This document shows positions 21,819-31,941 of a stretch of DNA of 64,000 bases, piece after piece. Position numbers and translations under genes: made by a program. Each line of letters begins with the position of its first letter. Position 1 is the stretch's first letter. Origin of the DNA: Diplonema japonicum (lineage: Eukaryota; Euglenozoa; Diplonemea; Diplonemida; Diplonemidae); assembly GCA_964019335.1 (NCBI GenBank), contig OZ025696.1, positions 62,001 to 126,000 on the forward strand, read 5' to 3'. The notes beneath the pieces are model-generated. The model was not told the origin of the DNA, did no database searches, and was given only the letters and a program-made list of their open reading frames with translations.

Positions 21819-22976
21819 CCCCTAAGAGGGTTTCGCGAAGATGAGAAAAAAAAAAGAAGAAGAAAAAAAAAAAAGAAAAAAGAAAGATAACCAGAGAGAA
21901 TGAAAAAAGAAAGAAAAGAAAAATCAAAAAAAAGAAATACTCGTAGTAAATCTTTTTCTTCTTGTTGAAACAGGATAAAAACGAAAACAAAAAAAAAAGA
22001 AACTCAGGGGATGTGGGAGAAAAAAAAAGGGGGGGATAAAAAAAAGTCCAGCAGAAGTGGCAGAATAAATTATTTTTTTCATGGTTATTACAGCCGTTTT
22101 CTTTTCTTTTCTTTTTTTTTCTCTTTTTTTTTTGTAAAACCTCTTTGGAGAATTGGTTTGACAATTGGGCCTTTTCGAAGGTGAGGTTTTTTTTTTTTTT
22201 TTTTTTTTTCTTTCTCCTCCTCTTCCGTGTTCGCCCCGTGCTCTTGCGCTACATTTCTTTATAGCGTCAAGAATAGACCAAGTTCAAAAAAGAAATACAA
22301 AACTAAAGTAGAACACTCCTTTACGTTTTATTCAGGTGTTATCGCTGTCTAAACTTAAGAAAGCGTCTTAATGGGCTAGGCCAAGAGGGGCAGAGCCGGT
22401 GATAAAATAAGTGGGGCAGAAAAAAAAATGGGAAGGGGAGAGGAACAAAAAAGTTGTCTCGATTTGATGTTTTTCTCTTTGCACTTCTCTTGTTTCTATT
22501 CTTTACTGTTCTTTTCCTTTTTTTTTCCCCATCAGCTTCATCCAAGGATGTCTGGGGCATGGTGCCCCCCAATGTCAATTGTGTTGAAAAGAGTAGGGAA
22601 AACAAAAAGAAAACGTAAAAGGGAGACATAGACAAGAAGAACAAAAAAAAAAAGAATCGCCAGATGCAGAAAGGAGAGAGCTGGTCTAGGTACTTTCGCT
22701 GGTTTACAAATAGCTACACAAAGGCCTGCTTTTGTAGCTATCACAAACATAAAACCTTTAAAAGAAAAAAAAAAGAAATGCTGAAAGTAGTCTAGAATGC
22801 AAAACACATTAAAATGTGAATCAAAAAAAAAAAAAAAAGAAAAGTGAGGCAAAGGGAAAGGAATGCTTTATTCCCCCCTTTGTCTCTGCTTAAGATAGTT
22901 TTCTTTTTTTAAAAGTTTTACTTTAAAAAAAAGAGTGATGAAAACGGTATATTTTTTTATTTTTTTTATTATTTTT
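21795..22976. other. Intergenic low-complexity region
   Basis: A/T-rich with T-tracts (22084-22135, 22187-22210). Open frames on both strands are Phe/Lys-rich. No gene recognised. Confidence 0.5.
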
Positions 22977-23447
22977 TTAAACTTTTTCTTCTTCACCTTG
23001 CTCTTCATGGGTGGGTACAACTGTATACCCAGGTTGAACAGAACCGCATGCAAAGACGTTTTTTGGGGTGAGACCTTGGGCAGTTAGCTCTCGGTGGTTC
23101 TGTGCCAGAGCGCAAGGAGTCCAGTTCAAGAGTGTGCAGAGGTCGCTTCCTCCACATGTCCCGAAAACGTCGCTAGCTTCAAGTGAGAACCTGGTTCTTA
23201 TTTCACGCCTTTGGTCCACCATTACCTGCAGGCAGTATGGCGCGAAGAGAAGGGAGAGGCAGCACACGCCCCAATCGAAATTGTCCTTTCCTTCCAAAGC
23301 CGCCTGATGCCTTCCAAGCAGACACGGCTGGCAACACCACGCTTCAAAACTCACCTGATCGCAAATCATGGCCGTTAAAGGTACTGCAAAAAGCTGAACC
23401 TGCACCTCGGTCTCCATTTCGCAAGGCTTCTGCTGCTGGGAGCTCAT
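22977..23447 (-). CDS. PLAC8-family cysteine-rich protein
   Basis: 156 residues. It shows the PLAC8/cornifelin pattern: WCCQPCLLGRH, then CCLSLLFAPYCLQVMVDQRR, the R-x2-IR-x-RF element (REIRTRF), and CTLLNWTPCALAQNHREL near residue 120. Length and Cys spacing fit the family. PLAC8 proteins act at membranes in metal transport, cell-size control or cornified-envelope formation, depending on lineage, so a specific role cannot be assigned. The central CLSLLFAPYCLQ segment is the family's hydrophobic stretch. The ATG at 23447 follows an A13 tract. A good acceptor (TTCTTTCTAACCCACCCCCAG) places AG at 23484-23485. Confidence 0.85.
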   Translation of the reverse strand: MSSQQQKPCEMETEVQVQLFAVPLTAMICDQVSFEAWCCQPCLLGRHQAALEGKDNFDWGVCCLSLLFAPYCLQVMVDQRREIRTRFSLEASDVFGTCGGSDLCTLLNWTPCALAQNHRELTAQGLTPKNVFACGSVQPGYTVVPTHEEQGEEEKV

Positions 23448-23483
23448 TTTTTTTTTTTTTAAAAAAAGAAAGTTTGAGAAAAG

Positions 23484-23510
23484 CTGGGGGTGGGTTAGAA
23501 AGAATTAAAA
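23484..23510 (-). promoter_or_regulatory. Predicted trans-splice acceptor of the PLAC8-family gene
   Basis: Coding-strand pyrimidine stretch ending CCCACCCCCAG, AG at 23484-23485, 36 nt before the start codon. Confidence 0.45.
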
Positions 23511-23741
23511 TAGGGGGGGGGGAATTATAACGTAACTCTTTTAAAAAAAAGAAGAGGGGGGGGAAAAAGAAATACTGGTGAGAGGACGGCTCTCTTCTTT
23601 TTTTTTTTTTTTTTTTCCTATCGCATTTTTCTTTTTTTTTTTTGTGTTTATAATGCGTTATTTGAGGTGTAACCAGTAGGTGTTTGGGTGGAAATCTGGA
23701 GAAGAATTAGTTTATAAAAACTCGGAAAAAGAAATATATAA

Positions 23742-24086
23742 GAGTTAAAGGAGGGCCGGTGTTGGCGGCGCCCTGCACAAGAACTGTCTACTTGATTACA
23801 GGGGGCGCACCGCGGCCGAGTTGTAGCTTCTTCTGCGTTCCGCGTCGTGTCCTTCATGCGTGCGGTGTACAGCTCAACCCCAGCCGGGGCGACCCGGGTA
23901 ACTAAGATTCGGCGCTTGTGCAGTTTGCTGCTTGTTCGTCACCCTGAGCATCTGCATTATGTTCTTCCACGCGGGCGCTACCGGTGATGACCGACGAGGA
24001 GGTCAACAGCGAACAACATCTGATGTTTTTTCTTATATTTTCATGTTATCCCCGCTACCTGAAAAAAAAAAAAAAAAAAAAAAAAA
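23742..24086 (-). mobile_element. Short interspersed repeat (family S), longest copy
   Basis: Plus-strand reading starts TATATAAGAGTTAAAGGAGG and runs through GTTGGCGGCGCCCTGCAC, CTTGATTACAGGGGGCGC and GACCGACGAGGAGGTCAACA. It ends TTATCCCCGCTACCTG next to a 26-bp A-tract. The first dozen bases match the LINE 3' terminus in the minus-strand sense. It encodes no conserved protein and is non-autonomous. Confidence 0.75.
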
Positions 24087-24352
24087 CGTTCCCTCGTTTG
24101 TTTAGACAAGTCAAGCGAGTCAGCGTTATTCCGACATCCTCAGCAGTGGCCCCGCATACAGTGTCCCGAACTGTCTTAACGTAAATAAAAAGAAGAGGGG
24201 GGGGAAAAGAAATTAATCCCCAATTAAAGGTATAAGAACAAACAAAATTCTTTAAATTGGGGAGATAGGCAGGGCCAAAAAAATTACTACTATTTTCTTT
24301 AAACAGCAAAATCGCGGCGCTACCCCGAGCTAGCAAAACAATTTTTTTTCTT

Positions 24353-24383
<31 letters not shown>

Positions 24384-24384
<1 letters not shown>

Positions 24385-25043
24385 CACTCATCACTATTTA
24401 ATGACTGCAACACAAAATCAGATTGCACGGGAGGCTCGTGCACCTCCATTCGCACAAGGTAGATCAAAGCAAAGTACACTGGGATGATAGATGTAAACAG
24501 TTGCATGATCAAGCCGAAGATGGCCAACCCAGAGAACCCCATAGCAGTGCTGGACGAGGGCGCATCACTACAGTCCTCAGTGGCCCACGCCTCACAGCTA
24601 ACGTTGGAGGCCTGGTTGAAGGCACCGATATCATCACGGGTACACCTGCTGTCAGAGAGACAAGACAGGACAGCTGTGTCGCATCCTTTGAAGAAGCCCT
24701 GCCCCACCTGGCACGAGGCGGCAACCATGACTGTGGATACGACTGTGAGAAGCACCTTTCCCATACCTGCAAGAAGGCCATACAGCACATAGACAGAAAC
24801 AACACCCCTGTTTTCACGGGTTATCCCATACACAGCGAAAGGTACCGCTGACCACAGGACTACCAGCCCTGCCGTCTCCGCGTCCCTCACCCCCTCTGGC
24901 TTGTCCGTTGTAGCATGCAAGATGAGCACAATAGATGTGTTGATTATGTACGAAAAGATCAGGTTTTCCATAAAGAAGTAGCGGAGTTCCTCGGTTTCCA
25001 GCCTTTTGTTGGTTATCCATGACTTGAAGCAGTGGGTCCTCAT
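24384..25043 (-). CDS. Four-TM protein with Cys-rich loop, unknown function
   Basis: 219 residues. Hydrophobic segments lie near 24-45, 56-76, 82-110 and 168-195. The loop between the last two has six cysteines and an N-V-S glycosylation site, typical of a lumenal or extracellular disulfide-bonded loop. The C-terminal tail is short and acidic. Topology is loosely tetraspanin-like (four TM, large second loop), but the CCG motif of tetraspanins is absent, so that name is not given. An A12 tract precedes the ATG. An AG at 25079-25080 follows CTTTCTTTCTTTTTCCCAA. A coding-strand A-tract starts directly after the stop codon. Confidence 0.7.
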
Positions 25044-25078
25044 GTTTTTTTTTTTTCTTCTTTTTTTTTTTTGAAACC

Positions 25079-25105
25079 CTTTGGGAAAAAGAAAGAAAGA
25101 AAAAA
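25079..25105 (-). promoter_or_regulatory. Predicted trans-splice acceptor of the four-TM gene
   Basis: Coding-strand TTTCTTTCTTTTTCCCAAAG, AG at 25079-25080, 35 nt before the start codon. Confidence 0.45.
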
Positions 25106-25356
25106 AGGTTTAAAAAAATAAAAAAAATAAATATCACTTCAGCACTGTACTCCCCCCCCCCCCCCCCACAATATCTTTTGGTCAGCTTGGAAAAAAAAAA
25201 ATTCTTTTTTACTTTTTATTTCACGGAGGGTAAAAAAAAAAAAAAAAATAGATCTTATTTTCTTGTCACTTCTATTTTCACCCGAGTGACAATAAGTAAG
25301 CTATTTTTTTCTTCTTTTTTTTTTGTGTGGTGTGGGGGCTATTAAACTATCTTCGG

Positions 25357-25390
<34 letters not shown>

Positions 25391-25793
25391 AATCACCGCA
25401 GGGAGGGGGTAACGTTATAAATATAAGACGCTTTAAGAAAAATATGATATCCTTTTGACAAAATCCCAACGAAGCGCAATAGTGTAGCACAGTCTTTCTC
25501 GCCTACTACTACTGCACCCAGTGAAACGGTGCCGCTGTTTTTCTTTCTTTTTTTTTCTCTTCTAAAGCAGTGGGAATGGGGGAGGGGGGGCTTTTTTTTC
25601 TTTCTTTCTCTTTAGGCCCCACAGGAAATGATAAAAACCTTCTTCTCTTTTTTTTTTTCTTTCTTTCTTTTTTTAAACGTTTCTTTTTTTTTTTTTTTTT
25701 TTCCTTTTTTTTTGTTTTCATATGGCAACGATGTGTCTTGCACCATAATTAATCAAAAAATCAAAAAAAAAAAGAAAAAAAAATTCTTTTTTC
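25105..25793. other. Homopolymer-rich intergenic sequence
   Basis: C-run near 25152-25167, A-tract near 25362-25389 and several T-tracts. No gene recognised. Confidence 0.5.
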
Positions 25794-26690
25794 TTAAATC
25801 GCACGCATCCCGACAGCCTTACGAAGCTGCTCAAACACAAGGAAAGTGACAATGGTGTGGGGCCCGAGCCTCATCCACCCAGGAACCCACCCGGAGTACA
25901 GTGCCATAACACCCTCCGACTTCACAGTCTTCAAGAGACAATCAACAGTACCTTTGTAAGGCATGGACCCGTCAGCAAGCGGCTTGGAAGACATAACTCT
26001 AGTCTTGATGAGGTCGATGGGGGCAGTGACGGTCACAGCGACGATACCTGCGAAGAAGGAAGAGCAGAGGTGAAGGAGGATGCCTTCGTTAAGAATGTTA
26101 AGGTTCTTCAAGGTGTGCTTGGAATGGTCATACGCAGGTGCTTGGCACGAACCGAGAATACCAGCACGCTGCACAGTCTGCCCCACACCAACGTAAAGCC
26201 CTCTGAGACCCTCTGTCTGGAAGATTTTGTAAAACGCTTGGAAAACGTTTCTGTACATTTTCCCGGACACATCAGACTGCATCCTGATCTTGACAAGATC
26301 GCATGGGTTTGCAATGGCACTGCCCACCATTCCTGCTGACGCACCTGCAGCTAGCTTCTTGTATAACGGGGTGTTCTTTGGGTCGGTGGCGCCGTAAAGC
26401 TCCTTGAAACTCTCGTAGGCGCCGAACCTGATACCCGAGTAGCTCATCTCCCTGCATAGGGAAGCGCCAAGCCCCTTGTACAGCCCCCTAGCGCCTTCTG
26501 TTCTCGCGATGTCCTTCATCCCTGAAAACATGCCGGGGTACTTGTGCTTCTCGACCTGCATCCTGATCTTTACCACGTCCACTGGGTTCGTCACACTTGC
26601 ACCGCAGCACGCCGAGGATCCCGCCAACAAGATTCTGAACCCAGTTGAAGAAGTGACCGACGAGGTCGTGGACGAGGAGGAAGAGGACAT
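25794..26690 (-). CDS. Mitochondrial carrier family (SLC25) protein
   Basis: 298 residues from the ATG at 26690. A longer open frame upstream is leader sequence: the ATG follows an A15 tract, and a clear acceptor lies at 26726-26727. Three tandem repeats of about 100 residues each carry the carrier signature: PVDVVKIR (36-43), PCDLVKIR and PIDLIKTR. Gly-rich helix motifs (EGARGLYKGLG, EGLRGLYVGVG, EGVMALYSGW) follow each. The Ser/Thr-rich N-terminus is short. Overall it looks closest to the dicarboxylate/uncoupling-protein branch (DIC, UCP, KMCP1-like). It would exchange small anions across the inner mitochondrial membrane. The exact substrate is not predictable by eye. Confidence 0.9.
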   Translation of the reverse strand: MSSSSSSTTSSVTSSTGFRILLAGSSACCGASVTNPVDVVKIRMQVEKHKYPGMFSGMKDIARTEGARGLYKGLGASLCREMSYSGIRFGAYESFKELYGATDPKNTPLYKKLAAGASAGMVGSAIANPCDLVKIRMQSDVSGKMYRNVFQAFYKIFQTEGLRGLYVGVGQTVQRAGILGSCQAPAYDHSKHTLKNLNILNEGILLHLCSSFFAGIVAVTVTAPIDLIKTRVMSSKPLADGSMPYKGTVDCLLKTVKSEGVMALYSGWVPGWMRLGPHTIVTFLVFEQLRKAVGMRAI

Positions 26691-26725
26691 TTTTTTTTTT
26701 TTTTTCCCTTCAAAATTTTGGCGTT

Positions 26726-26760
26726 CTGTATGGGTAGGAGAGTCAAATAGTTGAAATAGA
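26726..26760 (-). promoter_or_regulatory. Predicted trans-splice acceptor of the carrier gene
   Basis: Coding-strand TTGACTCTCCTACCCATACAG, AG at 26726-26727. This puts an A15 tract inside the 5' UTR, directly before the start codon. Confidence 0.5.
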
Positions 26761-27304
26761 AGGGGGGGGGGGGGGAAAGGAATTGATAAAGGTTTCATTC
26801 ATCGGTCAGCGTGTTTGCATGTGAGGGAAGGGGAGAAAAACTATATGCACTCTTTACTCCATACCGCAGCCTTCTTTCTTTGGTTTGACTGCGCACGTTC
26901 CGCGACAGATGAGAATCACTGTCAAAGAAATACAACTCGCCTCTTTTTCCACCTATGCTTTCAGCCCGCAAACATCGCTTTGACTAACAAAAAAAAAGAA
27001 AAGAAAAAAAGACCCGGGGGGGGGGGGGGGGGGAAGAACTAAGTCCAAACTTCACCAACCTCCGGTCGTAATGCCAGAATGTAAGAATGGAAACGCGGGG
27101 GAAGCAGTATGCACTTTCACCTTCTCAGGGAAGCCGGGTGGAGAAAAAAAAATGGGAAAGACCCCCTGAACAAAGGGGACACTAGATCGAAGCTAATCAG
27201 CTTCACATCTTTTTCTTTTAACGTTGAAAGGAAACCTGCTGTATGTGACAGGATCGCCTAAATACTAATTTAGGGTAAAACCTTAAAAATTGCATTTTGA
27301 ATGA

Positions 27305-27337
<33 letters not shown>

Positions 27338-27624
27338 AGTATCCGGAACACGGGAGGAAAAGATGCATCACTTCTCACCACAACAGTGCTTTTTTTTTTT
27401 TTTTTTTTTAAATCTAACTCGTAAATGAGTCGCTTTGTTGCTCTTGGGACGCTTCTAAGACCTGTGCCCTCACACGTATGTAGGGGTTCCCCTGCTGCTT
27501 CGTTTCCCACAGGCTTTTGTGGCTATTGTCTCCTATTTTTGCTTATTGAATCCCCCGAGGCACCACCCCCAGGGTCTTTTTTTTTTTTTTTTTTTTTTTT
27601 TTATATTCTATTCTATTTTACTCT
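26761..27624. other. Intergenic sequence with G-runs and dispersed repeats
   Basis: G-runs at 26762-26774 and 27016-27032. A segment near 27070-27135 (CCAGAATGTAAGAATGG, GCGGGGGAAGC, TCTCAGGGAAGC) recurs near 32460-32560. One copy of the short hairpin motif lies at 27230-27258. No gene seen. Confidence 0.55.
27230..27258. repeat. Dispersed short hairpin-like motif, copy 2
   Basis: CCTGCTGTATGTGACAGG core with GGAAA before and ATCGCC after. Matches 6036-6063 and 55525-55553. Confidence 0.5.
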
Positions 27625-30600
27625 TTATTCTGTTTTCTGAGCCTCATCCACAACAGCTTTTCCTTCCTTGATGAGGACTTGTAATGCGTCGTTGTGTTTG
27701 TTTGCAATCGCCCTGCTACACGGGGTAGCACCCTTGTTGCTTGTCTTGTTCACATCGGCCTTTCCTTCTTTGATTAGAACGCGCAAGGCTTCGGATTTTC
27801 CGTTTTCTGCAGCTATGTAACAAGGGGTACAACCGTTTTTGGTTACTTTGTTAACATCGGCCTTTCCTTCCTTGATGAGGACGCGCAATGCGTCGGGGTT
27901 CCCATTTTGTGCCGCCATGTAACACGGGGTAGCATCACTGTTGTTGCCCTTGTTAACATCGGCCTTTCCTTCCTTGATGAGGGAGTGCAGTACGTTGGCG
28001 TGTCCATTTTGAGCCGCTATGAAACACGGGGTAGAACCGTTGTTGTTGGCTGCGTCCACATCGGCTTTTTTTTCCGTGATGAGGATTCGTAATGCGTTGG
28101 CGTGTCCATTTTGAGCCGCCATGTAACACGGGGTAGAACCCTTGTCGTTGGCTTTGTTCACATCAGCCTTTCCTTCTTTGATGATGACACGCAATGCGTT
28201 AGAGCGACCCGTTTCAGCAGCCACTAAACACGGGGTAGAACCGTTGGTTATGGGTTTGTTAATATCGGCCTTTCCTTCTGTGATCAGGATTCGCAATGCG
28301 TCGGCATGTCCGTTTTGAGCCGCCATGAAACACGGGGTAGTATTGTTGTCGTTTGCCGCGTTCACATCAGCCTTTCCTTCCGTGATGATGATGCGTAATG
28401 CGTCGGCATGTCCATTCTGAGCCGCTTTGAAACAAGGAGTAGCCTTGTCGTTCTTGGCCTTGTTCACATCTGCCTTTCCTTCATTGATGAGAATTCGTAA
28501 TGCGTTGGTGTGTCCATTCTGAGCCGCCATTAAACACGGGGTGGCACCACCCTTGTTGGCCGTGTCCACATTGGCTTTTCCTTCTAAGATGAGGACACGC
28601 AATGAGTCGGTGTGTCCAGTTTCAGCCGCCATCAAACACGGGGTAGAACCGTTGGTTATGGGCTTGTTCACATCGGCCTTTCCTTCCTTGATGAGGTCGT
28701 GCAATATGTCAGCATGTCCATTCTGAGCCGCTATGTAACAAGGGGTACAACTGTTCTTGTTGCCCTTGTTCACATCAGCCTTTCCTTCCTTGATGAGGAC
28801 GCGCAATGCGTCAGTATGTCCGTTTTGAGATGCCTTGTAACACGGGGTAATACCAGAGTTGCTGGCCTTGTTCACATCGGCCTTTCCTTCCTTGATGAGG
28901 ATGCGCAAGGCGTCTGCGGAGTCGTGTTCAGCGGCGACAGAGCACACAGTGTTGCCATACACATCCGCCGTGTCAACCGATAGCTTGCCACAGAGGAGTA
29001 CATCCTTCTTCAGAAGGTCAGCACGATTCCTTGCGGCCGCTGCATGCAGCACTGTCCACCCTTTCCGCGGTCCCTCTTCCTTGTTCGCTCCCCAGAAGGT
29101 GTTGCCAAGGGTGTGCATCACCTTGTCAAACACAGCCCGCTTGCAAGCACACGCAATCAGCCCGACACTTACCGTGTGCAGCTCCTTTGGTACCCCCGTA
29201 AGGTCCGCTCCCTTGCTCAGCAGCACCGCCGCGCTGTTGTCGTGGCTCCCTTCCTTGTTCAACCGCAACACTGCCGCAAGCGAAGCGTTCAGAGCCTCCG
29301 AGTGACCCGTGGGCGCCAGGTTGGCACAGCACAGCGACACCACCTGCTCGTTGTGCTCCAACTCAGCCGCCTCCTGCAGTAGCGTCTTGCCGTCCACAAC
29401 TGGCATTCCCGTGCTGAGAGGGAAAGACACAAACCTTCCCTCGCGCGTCACCGGGTGGAGCTCGAAGCGGCTCTCTACCGTGAGCTTCTTCTTGATCGTG
29501 TCGAGCAGCTTCGCGTTGCGCACCCGCTCCACTTGTGTCATCACATCCGCAAGCCTGCCCCAGTGATTGAAGTCGATCTCCTGCAGCTCCACCACCACCA
29601 CGCGACGCATGCTTGTGTCGAGAGCCACCTCCAGCAGACGCATCACACCGACGTCAGGGCGCCCCACCACACGGAACTGGGTGTTCGCCGCGATCAGAAC
29701 CTCCTTCTCCTCGGGGAAGCGACTGAACCGAGCGATGCTCCGTCCCGTCAGCACCCGCAGCACGAGGATCGTCCCCTGCACCTCGTTGTCGTCGCCCTGC
29801 GTCCCCAGGAAGTCCTTCACCACCTCAGGGTTCTCACTTGCGCTCGTGGGGTGCGGCATCGTCACCACCGCCCCCACAGAGTACAGCGACTCGCTCACCC
29901 GGAAGTCCATTGCACGGAACACGGTCCCCTCGTACTTCGGCTGCGACATCATTGCTCGGTGCAGGGAATAGGCGAAGTCCTTCATCGGCTCGTAGCTCTG
30001 TCGCTGTCCACGGAAAGCCACCTCACGCATCGCCGCGTTCACCCCGTAGCACAAGGGGCTCTCCAGCGTGTAGAGACGAAGGTACGGCTCGGTGGCCCCT
30101 TCCACCTGCTTCACCGCCCACTCCGCAGTCATCTTCTTGAATGCCCCACCAGCACTCCGCTGCTCCGGCTTCAGCTTCCCGCACTTCGCAAGATGACGCT
30201 CCTTGCTCCCCGCATTCAGCGCAATCCCACACGCGGTGCACGTCACGTATCCCTCGCACTCCTTCCCCATCGCAGCCTCCACCGTCATCAACATCGGCTT
30301 TGCACACGACGCACCACTCTCGAAGAACTCGTTCCACCCGCGGTCCACGTCGATCTCGCGCACCCCGTCGCTGTACCGGCTCACCACTCCCTTGTCCTCG
30401 GGCATCACTCCTCCTCCATTCACCTTGAACGCCTTCACCGCCTGCTGAAGCTCTTTACGCGCCTCCGACACCAGCGATGACACGCAGTCTCCCGCACCAC
30501 GCTCCTTGCTGCGCTTCAGGAACTTCTGCATCATAGCAATCACATTGTGACACAGTGCGTCGTGCCACTTCCCCAGTGCCGTGTCCAGTTCCACCTTCAG

Positions 30601-30753
30601 CTCCTTTTTTCGTTTCTCTGGCGTGGCGGCGCCGCCCGTGAACTTTCCACGCAGCTGCTCCACTGCTTCCCAAGCTACTTCTACAGCCCTCTCTGCTGGA
30701 GGAGGCGACGTCAGGGACTTCACAGCCTGCACACCTGATCCTGCTGTTGTCAT
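27625..30753 (-). CDS. Mono-ADP-ribosyltransferase with C-terminal ankyrin repeats (copy 1)
   Basis: 1042 residues from MTTAGS at 30753. The frame stays open upstream, but the ATG after an A9 leader is shared with copy 2. A C-x2-C...H-x3-C finger lies at 172-191. An arginine-type ADP-ribosyltransferase domain spans about 215-365: R280 (TVFRAMD), the S-x-S region PTSASENP (302-309), and the ARTT-loop E349-K-E351 (RFPEEKEVL), giving the R-S-E triad with E-x-E typical of arginine-specific enzymes. A linker precedes ankyrin repeats. Thirteen units of about 34 residues (EGKADVNK...TPCY.AAQNGH) are encoded by nearly identical 102-bp DNA units. Inferred role: ADP-ribosylation of proteins selected by the ankyrin array. 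No signal peptide is evident, so it is probably cytosolic. Confidence 0.88.
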   Translation of the reverse strand: MTTAGSGVQAVKSLTSPPPAERAVEVAWEAVEQLRGKFTGGAATPEKRKKELKVELDTALGKWHDALCHNVIAMMQKFLKRSKERGAGDCVSSLVSEARKELQQAVKAFKVNGGGVMPEDKGVVSRYSDGVREIDVDRGWNEFFESGASCAKPMLMTVEAAMGKECEGYVTCTACGIALNAGSKERHLAKCGKLKPEQRSAGGAFKKMTAEWAVKQVEGATEPYLRLYTLESPLCYGVNAAMREVAFRGQRQSYEPMKDFAYSLHRAMMSQPKYEGTVFRAMDFRVSESLYSVGAVVTMPHPTSASENPEVVKDFLGTQGDDNEVQGTILVLRVLTGRSIARFSRFPEEKEVLIAANTQFRVVGRPDVGVMRLLEVALDTSMRRVVVVELQEIDFNHWGRLADVMTQVERVRNAKLLDTIKKKLTVESRFELHPVTREGRFVSFPLSTGMPVVDGKTLLQEAAELEHNEQVVSLCCANLAPTGHSEALNASLAAVLRLNKEGSHDNSAAVLLSKGADLTGVPKELHTVSVGLIACACKRAVFDKVMHTLGNTFWGANKEEGPRKGWTVLHAAAARNRADLLKKDVLLCGKLSVDTADVYGNTVCSVAAEHDSADALRILIKEGKADVNKASNSGITPCYKASQNGHTDALRVLIKEGKADVNKGNKNSCTPCYIAAQNGHADILHDLIKEGKADVNKPITNGSTPCLMAAETGHTDSLRVLILEGKANVDTANKGGATPCLMAAQNGHTNALRILINEGKADVNKAKNDKATPCFKAAQNGHADALRIIITEGKADVNAANDNNTTPCFMAAQNGHADALRILITEGKADINKPITNGSTPCLVAAETGRSNALRVIIKEGKADVNKANDKGSTPCYMAAQNGHANALRILITEKKADVDAANNNGSTPCFIAAQNGHANVLHSLIKEGKADVNKGNNSDATPCYMAAQNGNPDALRVLIKEGKADVNKVTKNGCTPCYIAAENGKSEALRVLIKEGKADVNKTSNKGATPCSRAIANKHNDALQVLIKEGKAVVDEAQKTE
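27640..28940 (-). repeat. Thirteen 102-bp ankyrin-coding tandem units
   Basis: Each unit contains a variant of CATCGGCCTTTCCTTCCTTG and of GCCATGTAACACGGGGTAG (plus strand). Copy 2 at 33.7-34.7 kb has ten units. The five nearest the N-terminal side are shared in order; later units differ. Confidence 0.85.
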
Positions 30754-30833
30754 GGTTTTTTTTTCTTTTCTTGTTTGCAAGTAGGAAATCTGTGCGGAGT
30801 GTATGTTATGAATCATGTGAACAAACAAACTGA

Positions 30834-31432
30834 AGAACTGAGGAGGGGGAAGAGGGGGAGAGGAGGAGGTGTTGGAAAACGGGGCAGGGACCACAACTAG
30901 AGCACGGAGGGCAGTGGTAGCAACCCTGACCCGACACATCTTTCTTTTTTTTTAAAAAAAATGAAAAAGAAGTCGGCACTGTACAAATCCTGAGATAAGT
31001 ACATCACACATCACTAGAGAAAGCGTGACTTAAGAAAATTCAAAAAAGAAAAAAAGAAATTGATGAAGTTTCAACGTGCAAACGTAAGCCGTCCGCACTT
31101 TCTTCTTTCTGCTGCATTCGCCTTCCATGCGCACGGCGCAGTGGAAAATGGCAGGCCACACCCCCAAGAAAGGTCTCGGACAACGCTTTTGCTGGGCATG
31201 TGGGTGAGTGCTGTGGTGGGATATGTAAGGTTATGTCAAAAAAAAGCAAAGCGAACGAGTGAGTACGCGCTCAAGTACGCGAAGGGAGCCCCATCACTGG
31301 GGACACCTTGTGTTTTCTTTATCATGTTAACACATGTTTCGCGTCCAATACCCACTCAGGGAATCCTGGTTCGTACACGCTTATGTATAATATTATGAAA
31401 AAAGAAAGAAAGGTGAATGATGTAGAATATAC
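30834..31432. other. Intergenic sequence
   Basis: The duplicated upstream sequence of the ankyrin gene ends near 30833. Beyond it no gene is recognised. A plus-strand open frame of 112 codons (31060-31398) has no recognisable features. Confidence 0.5.
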
Positions 31433-31495
31433 GAGTTAGAGGAGGACCTTGTGAGGTGCCCTTGTTCTCATCAGCTACCTGCACAAGTATTGGTT
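31433..31495 (-). mobile_element. LINE 3'-terminal fragment
   Basis: GAGTTAGAGGAGGACCTTG followed by TGCCCTTGTTCTCATC and CTACCTGCACAAG. This is a diverged copy of the terminus at 9713, 15112 and 37149. Confidence 0.5.
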
Positions 31496-31624
31496 GTAAG
31501 ATGTTTTTATATAAGTTCCTTCTTTAAAAATACACGAACAAACGAAAAATATTTGGACATGGAAAAAATGTAATTTAGGGGCAACGGGCTCAAGAAAACT
31601 ACAAACATGACAATAATATATAAA

Positions 31625-31886
31625 GAGTTAAAGGAGGGCCGGTGTTGGCGGCGCCCTGCACAAGAACCGTCTGCTTGATTACAGGGGGTGCACCACTTAA
31701 TGCGTGCGGTGTACAGCTCAACCCCAGCCGGAACGACCCGGGTAACTAAGATTCTGCGCTTGTTAGTCACCCTGAGCATCTGCGTTATGATCTTCCACTC
31801 GGGCGCTACGGTTATGACCGACGAGGAGGTCAACAGCGAAACAACTCATCTGATGTACTTCTATTTCTTGTTATCCCCGCCACCTT
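31625..31886 (-). mobile_element. Short interspersed repeat (family S)
   Basis: Begins ATATATAAAGAGTTAAAGGAGG (plus strand), matching the copy at 23742. It has an internal deletion after GGGGGTGCACC and ends TTATCCCCGCCACCTTT. In this copy the plus-strand frame reads VMTDEEVNSE in phase with a hydrophobic stretch. Confidence 0.7.
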
Positions 31887-31941
31887 TAAATAATCCGGCG
31901 ACGGAACAAAATTCGGACTTTGAAACTTCTTCCATTTCATA

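Noticed and set aside
24384-25043. Tetraspanin assignment for the four-TM protein
   Set aside because: Topology is similar, but the large-loop CCG motif is missing and Cys spacing differs.
27640-28940. Possible CRISPR-like array of regular repeats
   Set aside because: The 102-bp periodicity is coding and in frame with ankyrin repeats, and the genome is eukaryotic.
29455-30480. Long plus-strand open frame of 341 codons, His/Leu-rich, also at 35250-36275
   Set aside because: It is exactly antisense to the conserved part of both ADP-ribosyltransferase genes and has the codon shadow composition of the real frame. Its repetition only reflects the gene duplication.
30754-30939. N-terminal extension of the first ADP-ribosyltransferase gene
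   Set aside because: Not conserved in the duplicate beyond about 25 codons. The shared ATG with its A-rich leader is the better start.
31060-31398. Plus-strand 112-codon open frame
   Set aside because: It is opposite to all host genes and has no recognisable features or conserved copy.
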